This document shows, piece after piece, positions 1 to 9,136 of a DNA stretch of 64,000 nt. How positions within the stretch are numbered: the stretch's first letter is position 1; every line of letters starts with the position of its first letter. Origin of the DNA: Streptomyces sp. DH5 (GTDB lineage Bacteria > Actinomycetota > Actinomycetes > Streptomycetales > Streptomycetaceae). The position numbers and the translations under genes were made by a program. The DNA lies in assembly GCF_020873915.1 (NCBI RefSeq), contig NZ_JAHWGP010000034.1, positions 1 to 64,000 of the forward strand, written 5' to 3'. Below the pieces are notes generated by a model. The model saw nothing but the letters and a program-made list of their open reading frames with translations. It did not search any database and was not told the DNA's origin.

Positions 1-1
1 C

Positions 2-91
2 CGCCAGGACGGCCACACCAACATCGCCGCTGCCCTCCGCCGCACCGGCCGTGACCATCAGCGGCCCCTCACCGCCCTCGGACTGACCTGA
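2..91 (+). pseudogene. ISAs1-type transposase, C-terminal end (cut by window edge)
   Basis: An open frame entering from the left edge encodes about 29 residues, including DGHTNIAAALRRTGRD, and stops with TGA at 89-91. That tail resembles the C-terminus of ISAs1-family transposases, in which a motif of the HTNIAAALR type precedes the stop. Only the end is visible, so I cannot tell whether the element is intact to the left. It is followed after 35 bases by an IS3-type fragment, which suggests nested or successive insertions. Confidence 0.55.
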
Positions 92-126
92 CGAACCCGG
101 ACACAAGATCACTTCTCAAAGACCCT

Positions 127-321
127 GTGTTCAAAACCGAGCTGATCAAGCCCCGACGGCCCTGGAAGACGCTTTCCCAGGTCGAACTCGCCACCGCGGA
201 GTGGATCGACTGGTACTGCCATCGTCGACTTCACGGTGAGATCGGGCACATCCCACCAGTCGAATACGAGACCAACTACTACCTCGCGACCCTGAAACGC
301 CAGGTCACAACCACAATCTGA
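127..321 (+). pseudogene. IS3-family OrfB transposase, C-terminal fragment
   Basis: Sixty-four codons match the end of the IS3-family integrase-type transposase (OrfB): the region around WIDWYCHRRLHGEIG followed by PPVEYE is the conserved tail of the rve core. The catalytic D,D part and OrfA are missing; the sequence to the left is a different transposase family. The first codon (GTG at 127) is probably an internal codon, not a start. This is the right-hand remnant of an insertion sequence, and its right terminal repeat is still present just downstream. Confidence 0.8.
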
Positions 322-324
322 AGT

Positions 325-348
325 CTCTACAGAACCCGGAACGGTTCA
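325..348. repeat. Probable right terminal inverted repeat of the IS3-type remnant
   Basis: Just after the transposase stop, read on the minus strand, the sequence begins TGAACCGTTCCGGGTT, which has the look of the terminal repeat of actinobacterial IS3-type elements. The left end is missing, so the partner repeat cannot be compared. It places the element's right boundary about 60 bases from the end of jetD. Confidence 0.5.
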
Positions 349-408
349 TAGGCAGTGACCGTCGTCGTCAGCGAGTCCGCCACGTCGTTCGTGGGGCGCC
401 TGAACCCT

Positions 409-1707
409 TCACCCGAGGTCCTCAAGCAGCAGGTCCAGCGCCGCCTCCTCGTGCAGGGCGATTCCCAGCGCCTCCATGGCGGAACCCAGTTCCGGGTCCC
501 ACGCGGCCTCCACCGGCGGGCCGGTGAGGGGGAGGTGCGGGGTGCCGTGCGACTGGGCGCGGGTCGCCAGGTGCTCGTAGTCGGGGGCGCGCATGCGCCA
601 CGGCTCGGCGGCGTAGCGCCGGGTGATGCGGTTGGCGAGCGCGATGCCGGGCCAGTCGAAGTCGCCGTGGTAGGCGAAGGCGCAACCGGCCGCCGCCAGG
701 GCGTCGAGGAGGGTGAGGACGACCGTCGTCGCGCTGCCCGCGGTGCAGACCAGGGGTGCCGTGCGGGCGGCGTCGGCGGCGGCCTCGACCACGCGGGGGT
801 TCTCGCAGACGTGGACCCGGGTGCCGGGCGGCATCGTCAGGTGGAGGGTGCGCAGGTCGCGCAGGGTCAGGTGGGTCTCCCTGTGGTGGTCGGCGCGCTC
901 GCGCAGCGCCGCCTCCTGCCAGGTGTTGCCGGTGGGGCGCAGGCCGTGGGTGAGGACCGTGCTGGAGACCTCGTCCGGGGTGACCGAGGCCGTGCGCCAC
1001 AGGGCCCGGCGGGCGGGGGCGTCGGTGGGGAAGGCGGTGCCGTGCGCCAGGGCGATGCCGCGCAGGACGAGTCGGGACAGCAGGGTGCCGTCGTCCAGGC
1101 CGTGGGCGGAGCCGGTAGCGCGGGTGGCCAGTTCGCCGCGGCCCCAGGAGGCGGGGGCGGGGGGTGCGTCGCCGTCCGGGAAGAGGGTGGCCAGGGTGCG
1201 GATCGCCTGGGTGACGACCGTGGTCGCGGTGTGCGGGTCCTGGCGGGTGAGGGTGCCGCCGCGTCGCAGGTCCTCCAGCCACTGTGCCGCCCAGGGCCGG
1301 TCCGCCAGGGAGGCGGATTCCAGCTCCGTCCGGGCTGTCGACCAGACGCGGGCCCGTTCGGCCGCCGCCGCGTCGCGGGCCGCTCCGCGGTCCGTCAGGG
1401 GCGGGCCCAGCGCCTCCAGGGTCGCGGCCAGGCCCCGGCCGGCCGCGCTGGCGCGCAGGCGGGTGTCCAGGTCCGGCAGGCGGACGGTGGCGGTGGGGCC
1501 GGTGACCGGTCGGGCCAGGAGGAGGGAGAGCGCCTCGCGTTCCCGCGCGTCCAGGTGCTGGAGCCTCGTGGTGCCGGTCGGCTGGAGGCCGTTGCGTTCG
1601 AGGCGGGTGCGTACGGCCGTCCAGAGGCGGGTGAGGCCGGGGCGGGTGAGGAAGGCGAGGGTCTCGGCGTCCAGGGGCCCTTCGTCGGGGAGTCCGGGGC
1701 TGCTCAT
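409..1707 (-). CDS. jetD: Wadjet type II protein JetD (DUF2399, Toprim-like nuclease subunit)
   Basis: The protein has 432 residues. Its C-terminal third carries the DUF2399/TIGR02679-type core with HVCENP followed by HGDFDWPG, the acidic Toprim-like motifs expected of the DNA-cleaving subunit of Wadjet systems. The N-terminal part, rich in R/A/L, matches the DUF3323-like half of the family only loosely. ATG at 1707 is chosen because it overlaps the jetC stop as ATGA. It is the last gene of the four-gene operon, as is usual. In the known system JetD cleaves closed-circular plasmid DNA once the JetABC motor has extruded it. All the acidic motifs I can recognise are present, so the gene looks intact. 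IS remnants lie about 60 bases beyond its stop. Confidence 0.88.
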   Translation of the reverse strand: MSSPGLPDEGPLDAETLAFLTRPGLTRLWTAVRTRLERNGLQPTGTTRLQHLDAREREALSLLLARPVTGPTATVRLPDLDTRLRASAAGRGLAATLEALGPPLTDRGAARDAAAAERARVWSTARTELESASLADRPWAAQWLEDLRRGGTLTRQDPHTATTVVTQAIRTLATLFPDGDAPPAPASWGRGELATRATGSAHGLDDGTLLSRLVLRGIALAHGTAFPTDAPARRALWRTASVTPDEVSSTVLTHGLRPTGNTWQEAALRERADHHRETHLTLRDLRTLHLTMPPGTRVHVCENPRVVEAAADAARTAPLVCTAGSATTVVLTLLDALAAAGCAFAYHGDFDWPGIALANRITRRYAAEPWRMRAPDYEHLATRAQSHGTPHLPLTGPPVEAAWDPELGSAMEALGIALHEEAALDLLLEDLG

Positions 1708-4700
1708 ACCGGCATCAGTCTCCGCTGCCGTCCGTTCCACGTGTAGTGGAGCGTGGCCACGCCCCGTACGTGCGGGTCGCGCAGGCACTCGTAGATGTGC
1801 AGGGACGGTACGTCGGGCCAGTTGCCGATCAGGCGTTCGCTGGTGAGGACGAAGTCGAGGTCCAGGTCGACGAGGATGCGGCCGAGGCGGGCGTGGGTGG
1901 GCTCGTCGACCTTGGCGAACGCGTCGTCGAGGAGGATCAGGCGGGGGGTGTGCGGGGCGGCGTCGGCGAGGCCGGTGAAGTGCGCCGCCGCCGCGGCGAA
2001 GAGGACCAGGTAGGACAGGACGCGTTGTTCGCCCTGGCTCAGGCCGGTACGGCCGGAGAGCTTGCGGCGGCTGCCGGGTGCCGCGTCGTCCACCACCCAG
2101 GGGGTGAAGGTGAACCAGCCGCGGTAGTCCAGGGCGGTGCGCAGGTGGGCCGCGTAACCGGCGGCCGGGTCGGCGCGGCGGGCGTCCTCGATGCGGCGCT
2201 GGAGGACGTCGCGGAGCTGCTCGGACTGCTCGCGGGTGCGCAGGCCCGAAGGGCTGCGCAGCAGGTCGACGGCCGCCTTCACGTCCGCCTCCACCCCGTC
2301 GGCGAGCTTCCAGTCGAGGGTGACGCCCAGACCGTGCGAGGTGCGGACCGTGGCGAGGGTGGTGTTGAGGGCGGCGACCAGGGCGCCGGCGGCGAGCACC
2401 TGTGCGGACAGGTGGTCGCCCAGCTCCCCTGCCAGGAAGCGCTGGAAGACCTCGCTCTCGCGTTCCGTGAGGCGGTCGCGTGCTTCGGTGGCCTCGGCCG
2501 CGATGCGCGCGCCGACCTGGGCGACGTCGCTCGGGCCCTGGTCGTTGACGAGGCGGCACAGCTTGATGCCGTCGTGTTCCTCGAGGGTCGCGTCGTATCC
2601 GCCGGAGAGCTGGTCGCGCAGTTCGGTGTGGCGGTTGAGGAGGGCGGTGTCCGAGAGGTCGTGGCGCTCGGCGTCCAGGCCGCGGCGCACGGCGCCGGTC
2701 AGCCGGTCGAGTGCGGTGACGCGCTCCCGCACGTCCTGGTGGACGGGGTCCTGGGACTTCAGGGCGCCCTCGTCCGCGTCGGCGTCGAGTCCCGCTCCGC
2801 GCAGCAGGCCCGGCAGCGCGAGTGCCGCGCGCAGTCGTCTGCCGCAGGCCAGCACCTCGTCCTCCTGGGCGGCGAGTGCCTCGCGCCGCTTCCGGTCGTC
2901 CTCCTCCGCCCGTACGCGCCGGTCGTGCACCTCGGCCCGGTCGTCCCGCAGGCGCGGAAGCTGGCGTCCCACGGCGTCCAGTCGGCGCTTCGCCTCGGCC
3001 TCGTGGGCGAGGATCTCCTGTTCCGTGGCACCGAGGGCCTCCTCCAGGGCCCGGACGGTACGGCGGGCGGTCTCGAGGCGGCCGAGCGGCTCGGCGTAGT
3101 CCGTTTCGGCCTCGCGGCGGGCCGTGACGGCGCGCTCGTGGTCCGTCCGGCCGTCGCGGTGGCCTTCGGTGGCGTCCACGACCGCACGCAACCGTCGTCG
3201 CAGGTGCTGGGTGCCGCGTCCGAGGCGGTCGAGGGCGAGGCGGACCGTCTCGAGTGCGGCCGGGTCCGCCGGCAGGTCCTGGGCGCTCGCCGTCGCCTCG
3301 CTCTCGCGCCGGGCGGCGACCGCGCGGGCCCGCGCCCGCTGTGCCTCGCGGGCCGCCGTGGACGCCTGCGCGGTGAGGGACTCGACGGTGCCCTCGGCCT
3401 CGGCGGTACGGGCCCACGCGTCCGTGAGCCCACGCGCCGAGGGCGGTCTGCGCAGGGTCTCGCCGACCCGGTCACGGTTCTCGGTGAGGACGCGCAGGGC
3501 CTGTCGGCGCTCCTCCAGCGCGGCGTCCGCGTCGGCCAGCCGGCGGTCCAGGTCCGCCAGTGCCCGGCGGCGGGTCTCCGCGCGGACCTCCGCGCCCACG
3601 TACTCGGCGGCCTGCTTGAGGTGACGGCCGCGGGCGACGCCGAGCCGCCAGGAGCCGTCGGTGCCGGCCGCGGTGTGCACACCGGTGTCCGCGTCGGTGT
3701 GCGGGGCGGCGGCGCCCTCGGTGAGGGCCACCGACTCCAGCACGCGCTGGACCTGTTCCGTCGTCACGCCGCTGTCCGGTGCGGCGACCGGCCGCAGCAC
3801 GCGGGTGAGCGGCGGTCCCGCGACCGGGGCGCCCGGGACCAGGAGGGTGTCGTGCGTGGCCGGGTCGAGGACCGTACCGTCGGCGCGCACCCAGGCGTCG
3901 AGCAGGCCGCTCGCCTCGAGCGCGGCCTCCAGTCCCGCCCGTGCGTCCGGTGGCAGGCCGGGGACGAAGTCCACCAGGCGGTACAGGGGCGCCCCGGTGC
4001 CGGAGGTGCGGGGAGCCGCGCGGTGCGGCGGGGGCGGGGGTTCGGGGTCGGTGCGGCGTTCCCATTCCGCGCGCCGGCGGCGGAGGTCCTCCCGCTCGGT
4101 CTCCAAGGCGCGGACGGCCAGGGCGAGGGTGTCGCGTTCCTCGCCCAGGTCAGCCAGCCACGGTTCCACGGCGGAGCGGGCCGTCTCCGCCACCTCGTCG
4201 GGGGTGCGGGCGGGCAGAGGGCCCTCGGACGGGTCGTGGGCGAGCGGGGCGAGCACCTCGTCCAGGGGCAGCCCGGTGAGCTCGCGCAGCCACCCCGTCC
4301 AGGTTCCGGCCTCCTCCGCGTAGCTCTTTGACGCGTGGGCCGTGTCCTGCCGGCGCTGCTCCGCCCGGGTGCGGGCGTGTTCCACCTGGTCCTCCAGGCG
4401 CTCGCGTGCGGTGTCGGCCGCGTCCGCCTCGCGCCGGGCCTCGTCCGACCGTTCGAGGAGGGCGGCCAGTTCGGTGACGAAGCGGGTCCTGTTCCTGATC
4501 AGCGGCTGTGCGGCGTCGAGCCGGGCGTCCCAGGCGTGCAGCGCGGTGGTGCAGATCCCGGTGTCGACCGCCAGCACCTCACTGTGCCGGACCAGGTGGA
4601 AGTCGCCGTCCGGGGCGGTCAGGTGCACCGTGGTGGCCGGTGCGACCGGCGCGACCGGTGTCGCGACGGGCTCCCCGAGGTGCACGGGGTCCAGTCCGGC

Positions 4701-5897
4701 CCGCTCCGCTTCCCGTACCGACTCGGCGTGGGCGGTGCTCAGTTCGACCAGCTCCGCGCCGAGCCGCCCGGCCTCGGCGGTGAGGCGCCGCCCCGCCTCC
4801 TCCTCGACCAGGTGCGCCTGGCGCACGGCCCGGAACGCGGTGCCGGCCGCACTGTGCAGGGCGGTGACGGTGGCGCGCTTCTCCCCCAGCTCCCGCAGGC
4901 TGCGGTAGCCGGCGCTGGCGTGCAGTGCGGCCAGATCCGTCCCGGCCGCTTCCTGCTCCGCCACGAGGTGGTCGACGCGGGCGTCGAGTTCCCGTTCACG
5001 CCCGCGGAGTTCCTCCACCGTGCGGGCCGCGTCGTCCGCGGCCCCGCGGTGCTCCCTCAGCCGCTCCAGCTCCGCGCCGGCCCGGTCCGTACGGCGGCGC
5101 AGTGCCCCGTGGAGATAGCCGCGGTAGCCGGTGAGGAAGGCGTGCAGCGCCCTGTCGGTGCGTTCGAGGCGTCCGAGGTGGGCCCGGACGGAGTCCAGGT
5201 CGTCCAGGCTGCGGGCCACCTTCTCCACGACCTCGTCGTCGAGGGCGGGCAGGGTCTCGGCGAGGACCTGGACGAGTCCGCCGGAGTCGATGCGGTCGCC
5301 GATGGTGGGGCGGCGCAGCCGGTGCAGGAGGTGGAGCAGGTTGCGGTAGCGCGCCGGGTCGGTGAGGCCGAACAGGTCGCGGGCGACCCTGGCCCGGTGT
5401 TCGACGGCGCGGTCGGTGACGTTCTCCGGGCCGACCAGTGTCTTCAGCCGGTCCACGGGGAGGGGCTGGCCGGCGGGGGCGAGGTCGAGGTCCTCGCCGA
5501 CCCGCAGCCGGGTGGTGAAGAAGAAGGGCTTCGCCGTCCGGGTCGACTGCGATGCCCGGACGGCCGCGCCGACGGTCAGGTGCTGCTCGTGGCCCTCCTC
5601 GTCCGTCCGCGCGAACTCCAGCCACAGGTAGCCCAGCCGGTTGGTCCGGGCGAAACCGTCGAGCATGAGCCAGGCCAGGGTGGTGCGTCCGGTTCCCGTG
5701 GCGTCCAGCGCGCGGGCGTCGCCGTCGAGGAGGTAGGGCAGCAGCATCTCCAGGGCCTTGGACTTGCCGGCGCCGTTCTTGCCGCGCAGCAGCAGCCGGC
5801 CCTCGCCGAAGGCGAACTCCTGGTGGTCGTACTGCCACACGTTCCGGATGCCCGCGCGGTGCAGTCGGTAGCGGTGCGGGGACTGCGGGCGGTTCAT
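1704..5897 (-). CDS. jetC: Wadjet type II SMC-like ATPase JetC (TIGR02680 family)
   Basis: A protein of 1,397 residues with SMC/MukB architecture. A Walker A motif GKNGAGKS lies at about residues 39-46, followed by very long charged coiled-coil arms rich in E, R, A and L with a non-helical hinge-like block in the middle. The C-terminal ATPase half has the signature LSQGEQR and Walker B LILLDDAF. This matches TIGR02680, the JetC component of type II Wadjet. The start at 5897 was chosen because it overlaps the jetB stop as ATGA and gives a Walker A at the usual distance; a longer frame reading upstream is spurious. By analogy the dimer extrudes DNA loops using ATP and hands small circles to JetD. 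Confidence 0.9.
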   Translation of the reverse strand: MNRPQSPHRYRLHRAGIRNVWQYDHQEFAFGEGRLLLRGKNGAGKSKALEMLLPYLLDGDARALDATGTGRTTLAWLMLDGFARTNRLGYLWLEFARTDEEGHEQHLTVGAAVRASQSTRTAKPFFFTTRLRVGEDLDLAPAGQPLPVDRLKTLVGPENVTDRAVEHRARVARDLFGLTDPARYRNLLHLLHRLRRPTIGDRIDSGGLVQVLAETLPALDDEVVEKVARSLDDLDSVRAHLGRLERTDRALHAFLTGYRGYLHGALRRRTDRAGAELERLREHRGAADDAARTVEELRGRERELDARVDHLVAEQEAAGTDLAALHASAGYRSLRELGEKRATVTALHSAAGTAFRAVRQAHLVEEEAGRRLTAEAGRLGAELVELSTAHAESVREAERAGLDPVHLGEPVATPVAPVAPATTVHLTAPDGDFHLVRHSEVLAVDTGICTTALHAWDARLDAAQPLIRNRTRFVTELAALLERSDEARREADAADTARERLEDQVEHARTRAEQRRQDTAHASKSYAEEAGTWTGWLRELTGLPLDEVLAPLAHDPSEGPLPARTPDEVAETARSAVEPWLADLGEERDTLALAVRALETEREDLRRRRAEWERRTDPEPPPPPHRAAPRTSGTGAPLYRLVDFVPGLPPDARAGLEAALEASGLLDAWVRADGTVLDPATHDTLLVPGAPVAGPPLTRVLRPVAAPDSGVTTEQVQRVLESVALTEGAAAPHTDADTGVHTAAGTDGSWRLGVARGRHLKQAAEYVGAEVRAETRRRALADLDRRLADADAALEERRQALRVLTENRDRVGETLRRPPSARGLTDAWARTAEAEGTVESLTAQASTAAREAQRARARAVAARRESEATASAQDLPADPAALETVRLALDRLGRGTQHLRRRLRAVVDATEGHRDGRTDHERAVTARREAETDYAEPLGRLETARRTVRALEEALGATEQEILAHEAEAKRRLDAVGRQLPRLRDDRAEVHDRRVRAEEDDRKRREALAAQEDEVLACGRRLRAALALPGLLRGAGLDADADEGALKSQDPVHQDVRERVTALDRLTGAVRRGLDAERHDLSDTALLNRHTELRDQLSGGYDATLEEHDGIKLCRLVNDQGPSDVAQVGARIAAEATEARDRLTERESEVFQRFLAGELGDHLSAQVLAAGALVAALNTTLATVRTSHGLGVTLDWKLADGVEADVKAAVDLLRSPSGLRTREQSEQLRDVLQRRIEDARRADPAAGYAAHLRTALDYRGWFTFTPWVVDDAAPGSRRKLSGRTGLSQGEQRVLSYLVLFAAAAAHFTGLADAAPHTPRLILLDDAFAKVDEPTHARLGRILVDLDLDFVLTSERLIGNWPDVPSLHIYECLRDPHVRGVATLHYTWNGRQRRLMPV

Positions 5898-7231
5898 CGG
5901 GGCGGCTCCTTGCCGGGGTCGTCCGTCGGCGACGGGGCGGTACGCGGGGTGAGCGCCACCGTGGTGGCGTAGCGGGCGGCCGCGGCGAGCAGGATCCAGC
6001 CACTGCCGGCGCGGTCCTGGCCGCGTGCGCCCGAGACGTCGGTGACGGAGCGGCCGTCGGCCGCCGTCCCGTCGTACTCCTCGGGCAGGCCGAGGCCGTC
6101 CGCGCGGACGGGTCCTGCGGGCGCGATCAGGCGCATCCGGGCGAGGAGGTCGAGCACGGCGGCGAGGAATCCGTCCCGGTCCTCCAGGTGGCCGCGCTGC
6201 CAGGTGCCGCGCCTGCCGTACTCCTCGATCAGTTCGTCGAGCAGGCCGGGCAGCAGTCCGTCCGGGACGGGTACGCCGATGACGAGCCGGCCGCCGACCG
6301 CCGGATGGCCCGCCTCCTCGGGGCGCAGCCGGTCGACGAGACGCTCCACGAGGAGCAGCGCGGCCTGGGCGACCGTGCCGGTGCCGGGGAAGCGCAGGTC
6401 GGTGAGTTCGTCGTCCGTGTCGATCAGGGCGATGCCTTCGGCGCGGATCTCGGCCTCCAGGCCGAGCAGTTCGGAGAAGGCCTGCGCCTCGCGCCGCTGC
6501 CGGGTGCGCAGCCATTCGCGTTCGGCGTCGGTGAGGTCGTCGAGGTGGACGGCGGGGGTTTCGACGAGGCGGCGGCGGACGTATGTACGGGGGCCCCCGA
6601 AGCCGGGGTCGGCGGCCCGGCGCACGAGGTCCGCGCCGTCGCGGCTCCGGGAGAGCGGGCCGGCGACGACGGCTCGCGCGATGTCGCGGTCCACGGTGAG
6701 CAGTGCCTCCCCGGCCCGCTCCTCGGCGACGGCCGTCACCTGGCCCTCGGTCTCCACCAGGACGCCCCAGTCGACGAGCTGCCGCAGGGCGGCCGCCAGG
6801 GTCCGTCGTTCGGCCTGCCGTCCGGTGTCGGTGACGTCGATGCCGGCGTCGACGGCCGCGGCGCGCAGGTCGGCGACGAGCCGGGACAGCAGGAGCTGTT
6901 CCGGGGCGGTGACGAGGACGGACAGGGCGAGGGCCAGGTAGGCGTACGTCCGCGGGGTGAACGGCGTACCGGTCGACGGCCGCTCCAGGCGGTGGCCCGA
7001 GCCGGGGCCGAGGCCCGCCTTGAACAGCCGGGCGTAGGAGGCCTCGACCAGCAGGCGGTAACCGAACACCTGCTGGAAGCGCTGGGCGAGCCAGTCGGCG
7101 TGGCGGCGGACCAGGGGGAACGTGTCGCTGTGCGGTCCGGTGCTGGTGACCAGCGGGTGGGCCAGCAGGAGCCGGGCGGCGGTGCGTCGCTCTGCCGCGA
7201 GGGCGACGTCATGGGCGGAGGGCAGGGTCAT
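5894..7231 (-). CDS. jetB: Wadjet type II protein JetB (DUF2398/TIGR02678)
   Basis: A protein of 445 residues that begins MTLPSAHDVALAAER and continues with the TIGR02678/DUF2398 pattern: RLLLAHPLVT, then HADWLAQRFQQVFGY, then a winged-helix-rich body. The ATG at 7231 shares one base with the jetA stop (TGATG), and the stop overlaps jetC by four bases, so translation is coupled through the operon. In Wadjet complexes JetB is the KITE-like subunit, probably bridging the kleisin-like JetA and the JetC heads. That role is inferred from the family, not from motifs I can identify in this protein. Confidence 0.87.
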   Translation of the reverse strand: MTLPSAHDVALAAERRTAARLLLAHPLVTSTGPHSDTFPLVRRHADWLAQRFQQVFGYRLLVEASYARLFKAGLGPGSGHRLERPSTGTPFTPRTYAYLALALSVLVTAPEQLLLSRLVADLRAAAVDAGIDVTDTGRQAERRTLAAALRQLVDWGVLVETEGQVTAVAEERAGEALLTVDRDIARAVVAGPLSRSRDGADLVRRAADPGFGGPRTYVRRRLVETPAVHLDDLTDAEREWLRTRQRREAQAFSELLGLEAEIRAEGIALIDTDDELTDLRFPGTGTVAQAALLLVERLVDRLRPEEAGHPAVGGRLVIGVPVPDGLLPGLLDELIEEYGRRGTWQRGHLEDRDGFLAAVLDLLARMRLIAPAGPVRADGLGLPEEYDGTAADGRSVTDVSGARGQDRAGSGWILLAAAARYATTVALTPRTAPSPTDDPGKEPPR

Positions 7232-8886
7232 CAGGCGCTCGCCTCCCCGGCCTCGGGCATCGGCTCCGCCACCGCGGGCATCGGTTCCGCCGCCGGGGGC
7301 GCGGACGTGCTCTCGACGGCCACGGTGAGGTCGTCCGTGGTCAGGTCGCCGTCCGTGGACCGCAGGACGGTGGACCGGCCGGGCGTGCGCCACGCGGTCA
7401 GCCGGATGCCGAGGTCCGCGTCGTCCGCCTGTGCGCCGTCGAGCAGGAAGCCCTCCGCGTCTCGGTGCAGCCGGGCGTTGCCGAGGGCGGTGGTGAGCAG
7501 TTCCAGCAGCAGGCGCATGGCCGGGGCGCCGAGGCGCACCTGGTCGAACCGGCCGGAGGCGCTGCGCAGTTCGTCGGCCGCCGACCGGCGGGCCTCGGCC
7601 TGCTGCCGGGCCTGCTCCATGAGGCGGTGCTTCTGCTCGGAGTGGTCCTCGGCCGCCGCCGCGCGTCCGCGCGGAGCCCGGCTGCCACGCTCGCGCAGCG
7701 CCACCGGCACGTCCACCACGGGCCCCGTCCACCAGCTCACATAGGCCGGCACGGACCGGTCGGGGTTCGGCGCGACGCCCAGGTGCCGCGCGCCGTAAAG
7801 ACCGAAGGCGGCGACCGCCAGGTCGTGCGCCTCCTCCGGCTCCGCGGCGTCGAACCAGGCCGCCAGCCGCAGCAGGTCCTTGCGGCGGGACATCTCGCCG
7901 GAGGCCGAGCGCAGCATCCGCTTGGCGTTGGCGAGGAGGGACTGCAGGGCGCGCAGGGTGGCGTCCCGCAGCTGGTCCACCTGGCTGGAGTGCGCTCCGC
8001 CGGTGGCGAACCACTCCCGCATGCTCTCCCAGTCCGCCAGGTCCCGGCCGCGGCTGCGCTGCACCCGGGTCTCGGGCAGTCCGCCGGCGAGCGCTCCGAT
8101 GCCCGCCGTGTGCTCGTCGATCCGCTCGAGCAGCGCGGGCAGGTGAGGCCGGACGGCGTCCAGGTGGGCCGCGATGCGCGGGGCCCGGAAGGAGACGTCC
8201 TCGGTGATGGCCTGCACATAGTCGAGCAGTAGTTCCTTGAAGCCCTGGTACTCGGCCGAGTCGAGGTCGTAGCGCGCCAGCACCTGGCCCAGGTAGGCGT
8301 AGAAGTCGCGGACGGACTCGGCGAATTCGGCGAACTGGACGAAGAGGGTGCTGATCCGCTCCAGTGCCCGCTGCGGGTCGGCGCCGCCCGGCGCCGCGGC
8401 CATGGCGGAGATCTCACGCAGCCCCCGGTCCACCAGGACCAGCAGCTCGCTGCTCACCTCGCGGGCCGCGTCCGCCCCGGACAGCACCTCGTCCGCGTCG
8501 CGCTGCACCCGCTCCCCCAGCTTGGAGAGCTGGTAGCGGGAACGGGAACGCTGGTACTCGGAGATGCTCGTCGCCCTGACGGTGTGGGTGCTGCGCAGCA
8601 GGTTGCCCCAGCGCACGAGCTCCTCGAGCCTGCGGGTGAGCGTCTCCGCGTCCGGTACCGCCCCCGGACCGTCCCGCTCGGCCAGCCTGCCGGTCAGATC
8701 GGGCACGGACAGGTCCGCCAGCAGCGTGCCGCAGAACACGCGCATCACCGCGATGTACTCCAGGCGCTCGGGCGCGCTGAGGTAGGCGTACGCGCTCAGC
8801 CGCTGCCAGTCCTCCGCGTCCGTTTCCTGCCCCTGCGGTGCGTTTCCTTCTTTCCCCTCCACACCGTCGAGACTACGGACCGCCAC
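7231..8886 (-). CDS. jetA: Wadjet type II protein JetA (DUF2397/TIGR02677)
   Basis: First gene of the jet operon, up to 551 residues. The region starting WQRLSAYAYLSAPERLEYIAV is the characteristic N-terminus of DUF2397/TIGR02677, and the middle part with long helices fits the kleisin-like role proposed for JetA. The start is uncertain: GTG at 8886 gives the longest frame, but GTG at 8862 is about five bases after a TAGTCT sequence that could be a -10 box of a leaderless promoter. No good ribosome site precedes either codon. The C-terminal 30 residues are a low-complexity A/P/E tail. Confidence 0.87.
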   Translation of the reverse strand: MAVRSLDGVEGKEGNAPQGQETDAEDWQRLSAYAYLSAPERLEYIAVMRVFCGTLLADLSVPDLTGRLAERDGPGAVPDAETLTRRLEELVRWGNLLRSTHTVRATSISEYQRSRSRYQLSKLGERVQRDADEVLSGADAAREVSSELLVLVDRGLREISAMAAAPGGADPQRALERISTLFVQFAEFAESVRDFYAYLGQVLARYDLDSAEYQGFKELLLDYVQAITEDVSFRAPRIAAHLDAVRPHLPALLERIDEHTAGIGALAGGLPETRVQRSRGRDLADWESMREWFATGGAHSSQVDQLRDATLRALQSLLANAKRMLRSASGEMSRRKDLLRLAAWFDAAEPEEAHDLAVAAFGLYGARHLGVAPNPDRSVPAYVSWWTGPVVDVPVALRERGSRAPRGRAAAAEDHSEQKHRLMEQARQQAEARRSAADELRSASGRFDQVRLGAPAMRLLLELLTTALGNARLHRDAEGFLLDGAQADDADLGIRLTAWRTPGRSTVLRSTDGDLTTDDLTVAVESTSAPPAAEPMPAVAEPMPEAGEASA

Positions 8887-8965
8887 TGACAGCGCACAGC
8901 CGGGTGGGGGGAGAGCCGGCCGGTCCAGCGTCTCACGCGTCTGCCCGGGCGTGCGGAACCTGTTG

Positions 8966-9037
8966 TGGCCGCGCGGCAGGTCCGGTCCGGTGAGCCGCCG
9001 GCCGGTCGGGAATGTCGTGCGCCGCGACCGCCGGCGG
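8966..9037 (+). pseudogene. 3' remnant of a nitroreductase gene
   Basis: The plus strand encodes WPRGRSGPVSRRPV and then VVRRDR, close to the C-terminal WPRGRFGPVSRRPV and VVHRDR of the intact nitroreductase gene at 16688-17422. Aligning 72 bases of each by eye gives 60 matches. No nitroreductase core precedes it; the sequence upstream is the jetA 5' region. It is most likely what remains of a paralogue removed when the jet operon or neighbouring DNA was rearranged. Confidence 0.6.
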
Positions 9038-9082
9038 GCCGCACGGTGCCCTCGCCTCCGGGTCGGCAGCCCTCTGCGGACG

Positions 9083-9122
9083 CGCGGCCGGCCCGGACCG
9101 CGCGTGTGGTCCGGGCCGGCCG
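9083..9122. terminator. Hairpin terminator after the GH3 gene
   Basis: Perfect 16-bp arms (9083-9098 and 9107-9122, starting GCGGCCGGCCCGG) enclose an 8-base loop. It lies 14 bases beyond the stop of the minus-strand GH3 gene. There is no T-run, as is usual in Streptomyces. Confidence 0.75.
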
Positions 9123-9136
9123 CGGGTGGATCCGGC

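Noticed and set aside
355-6515. Very long open frames on both strands across the jet operon
   Set aside because: High GC makes long antisense and out-of-frame openings common; only the frames with Jet-family motifs and linked start/stop overlaps are kept.
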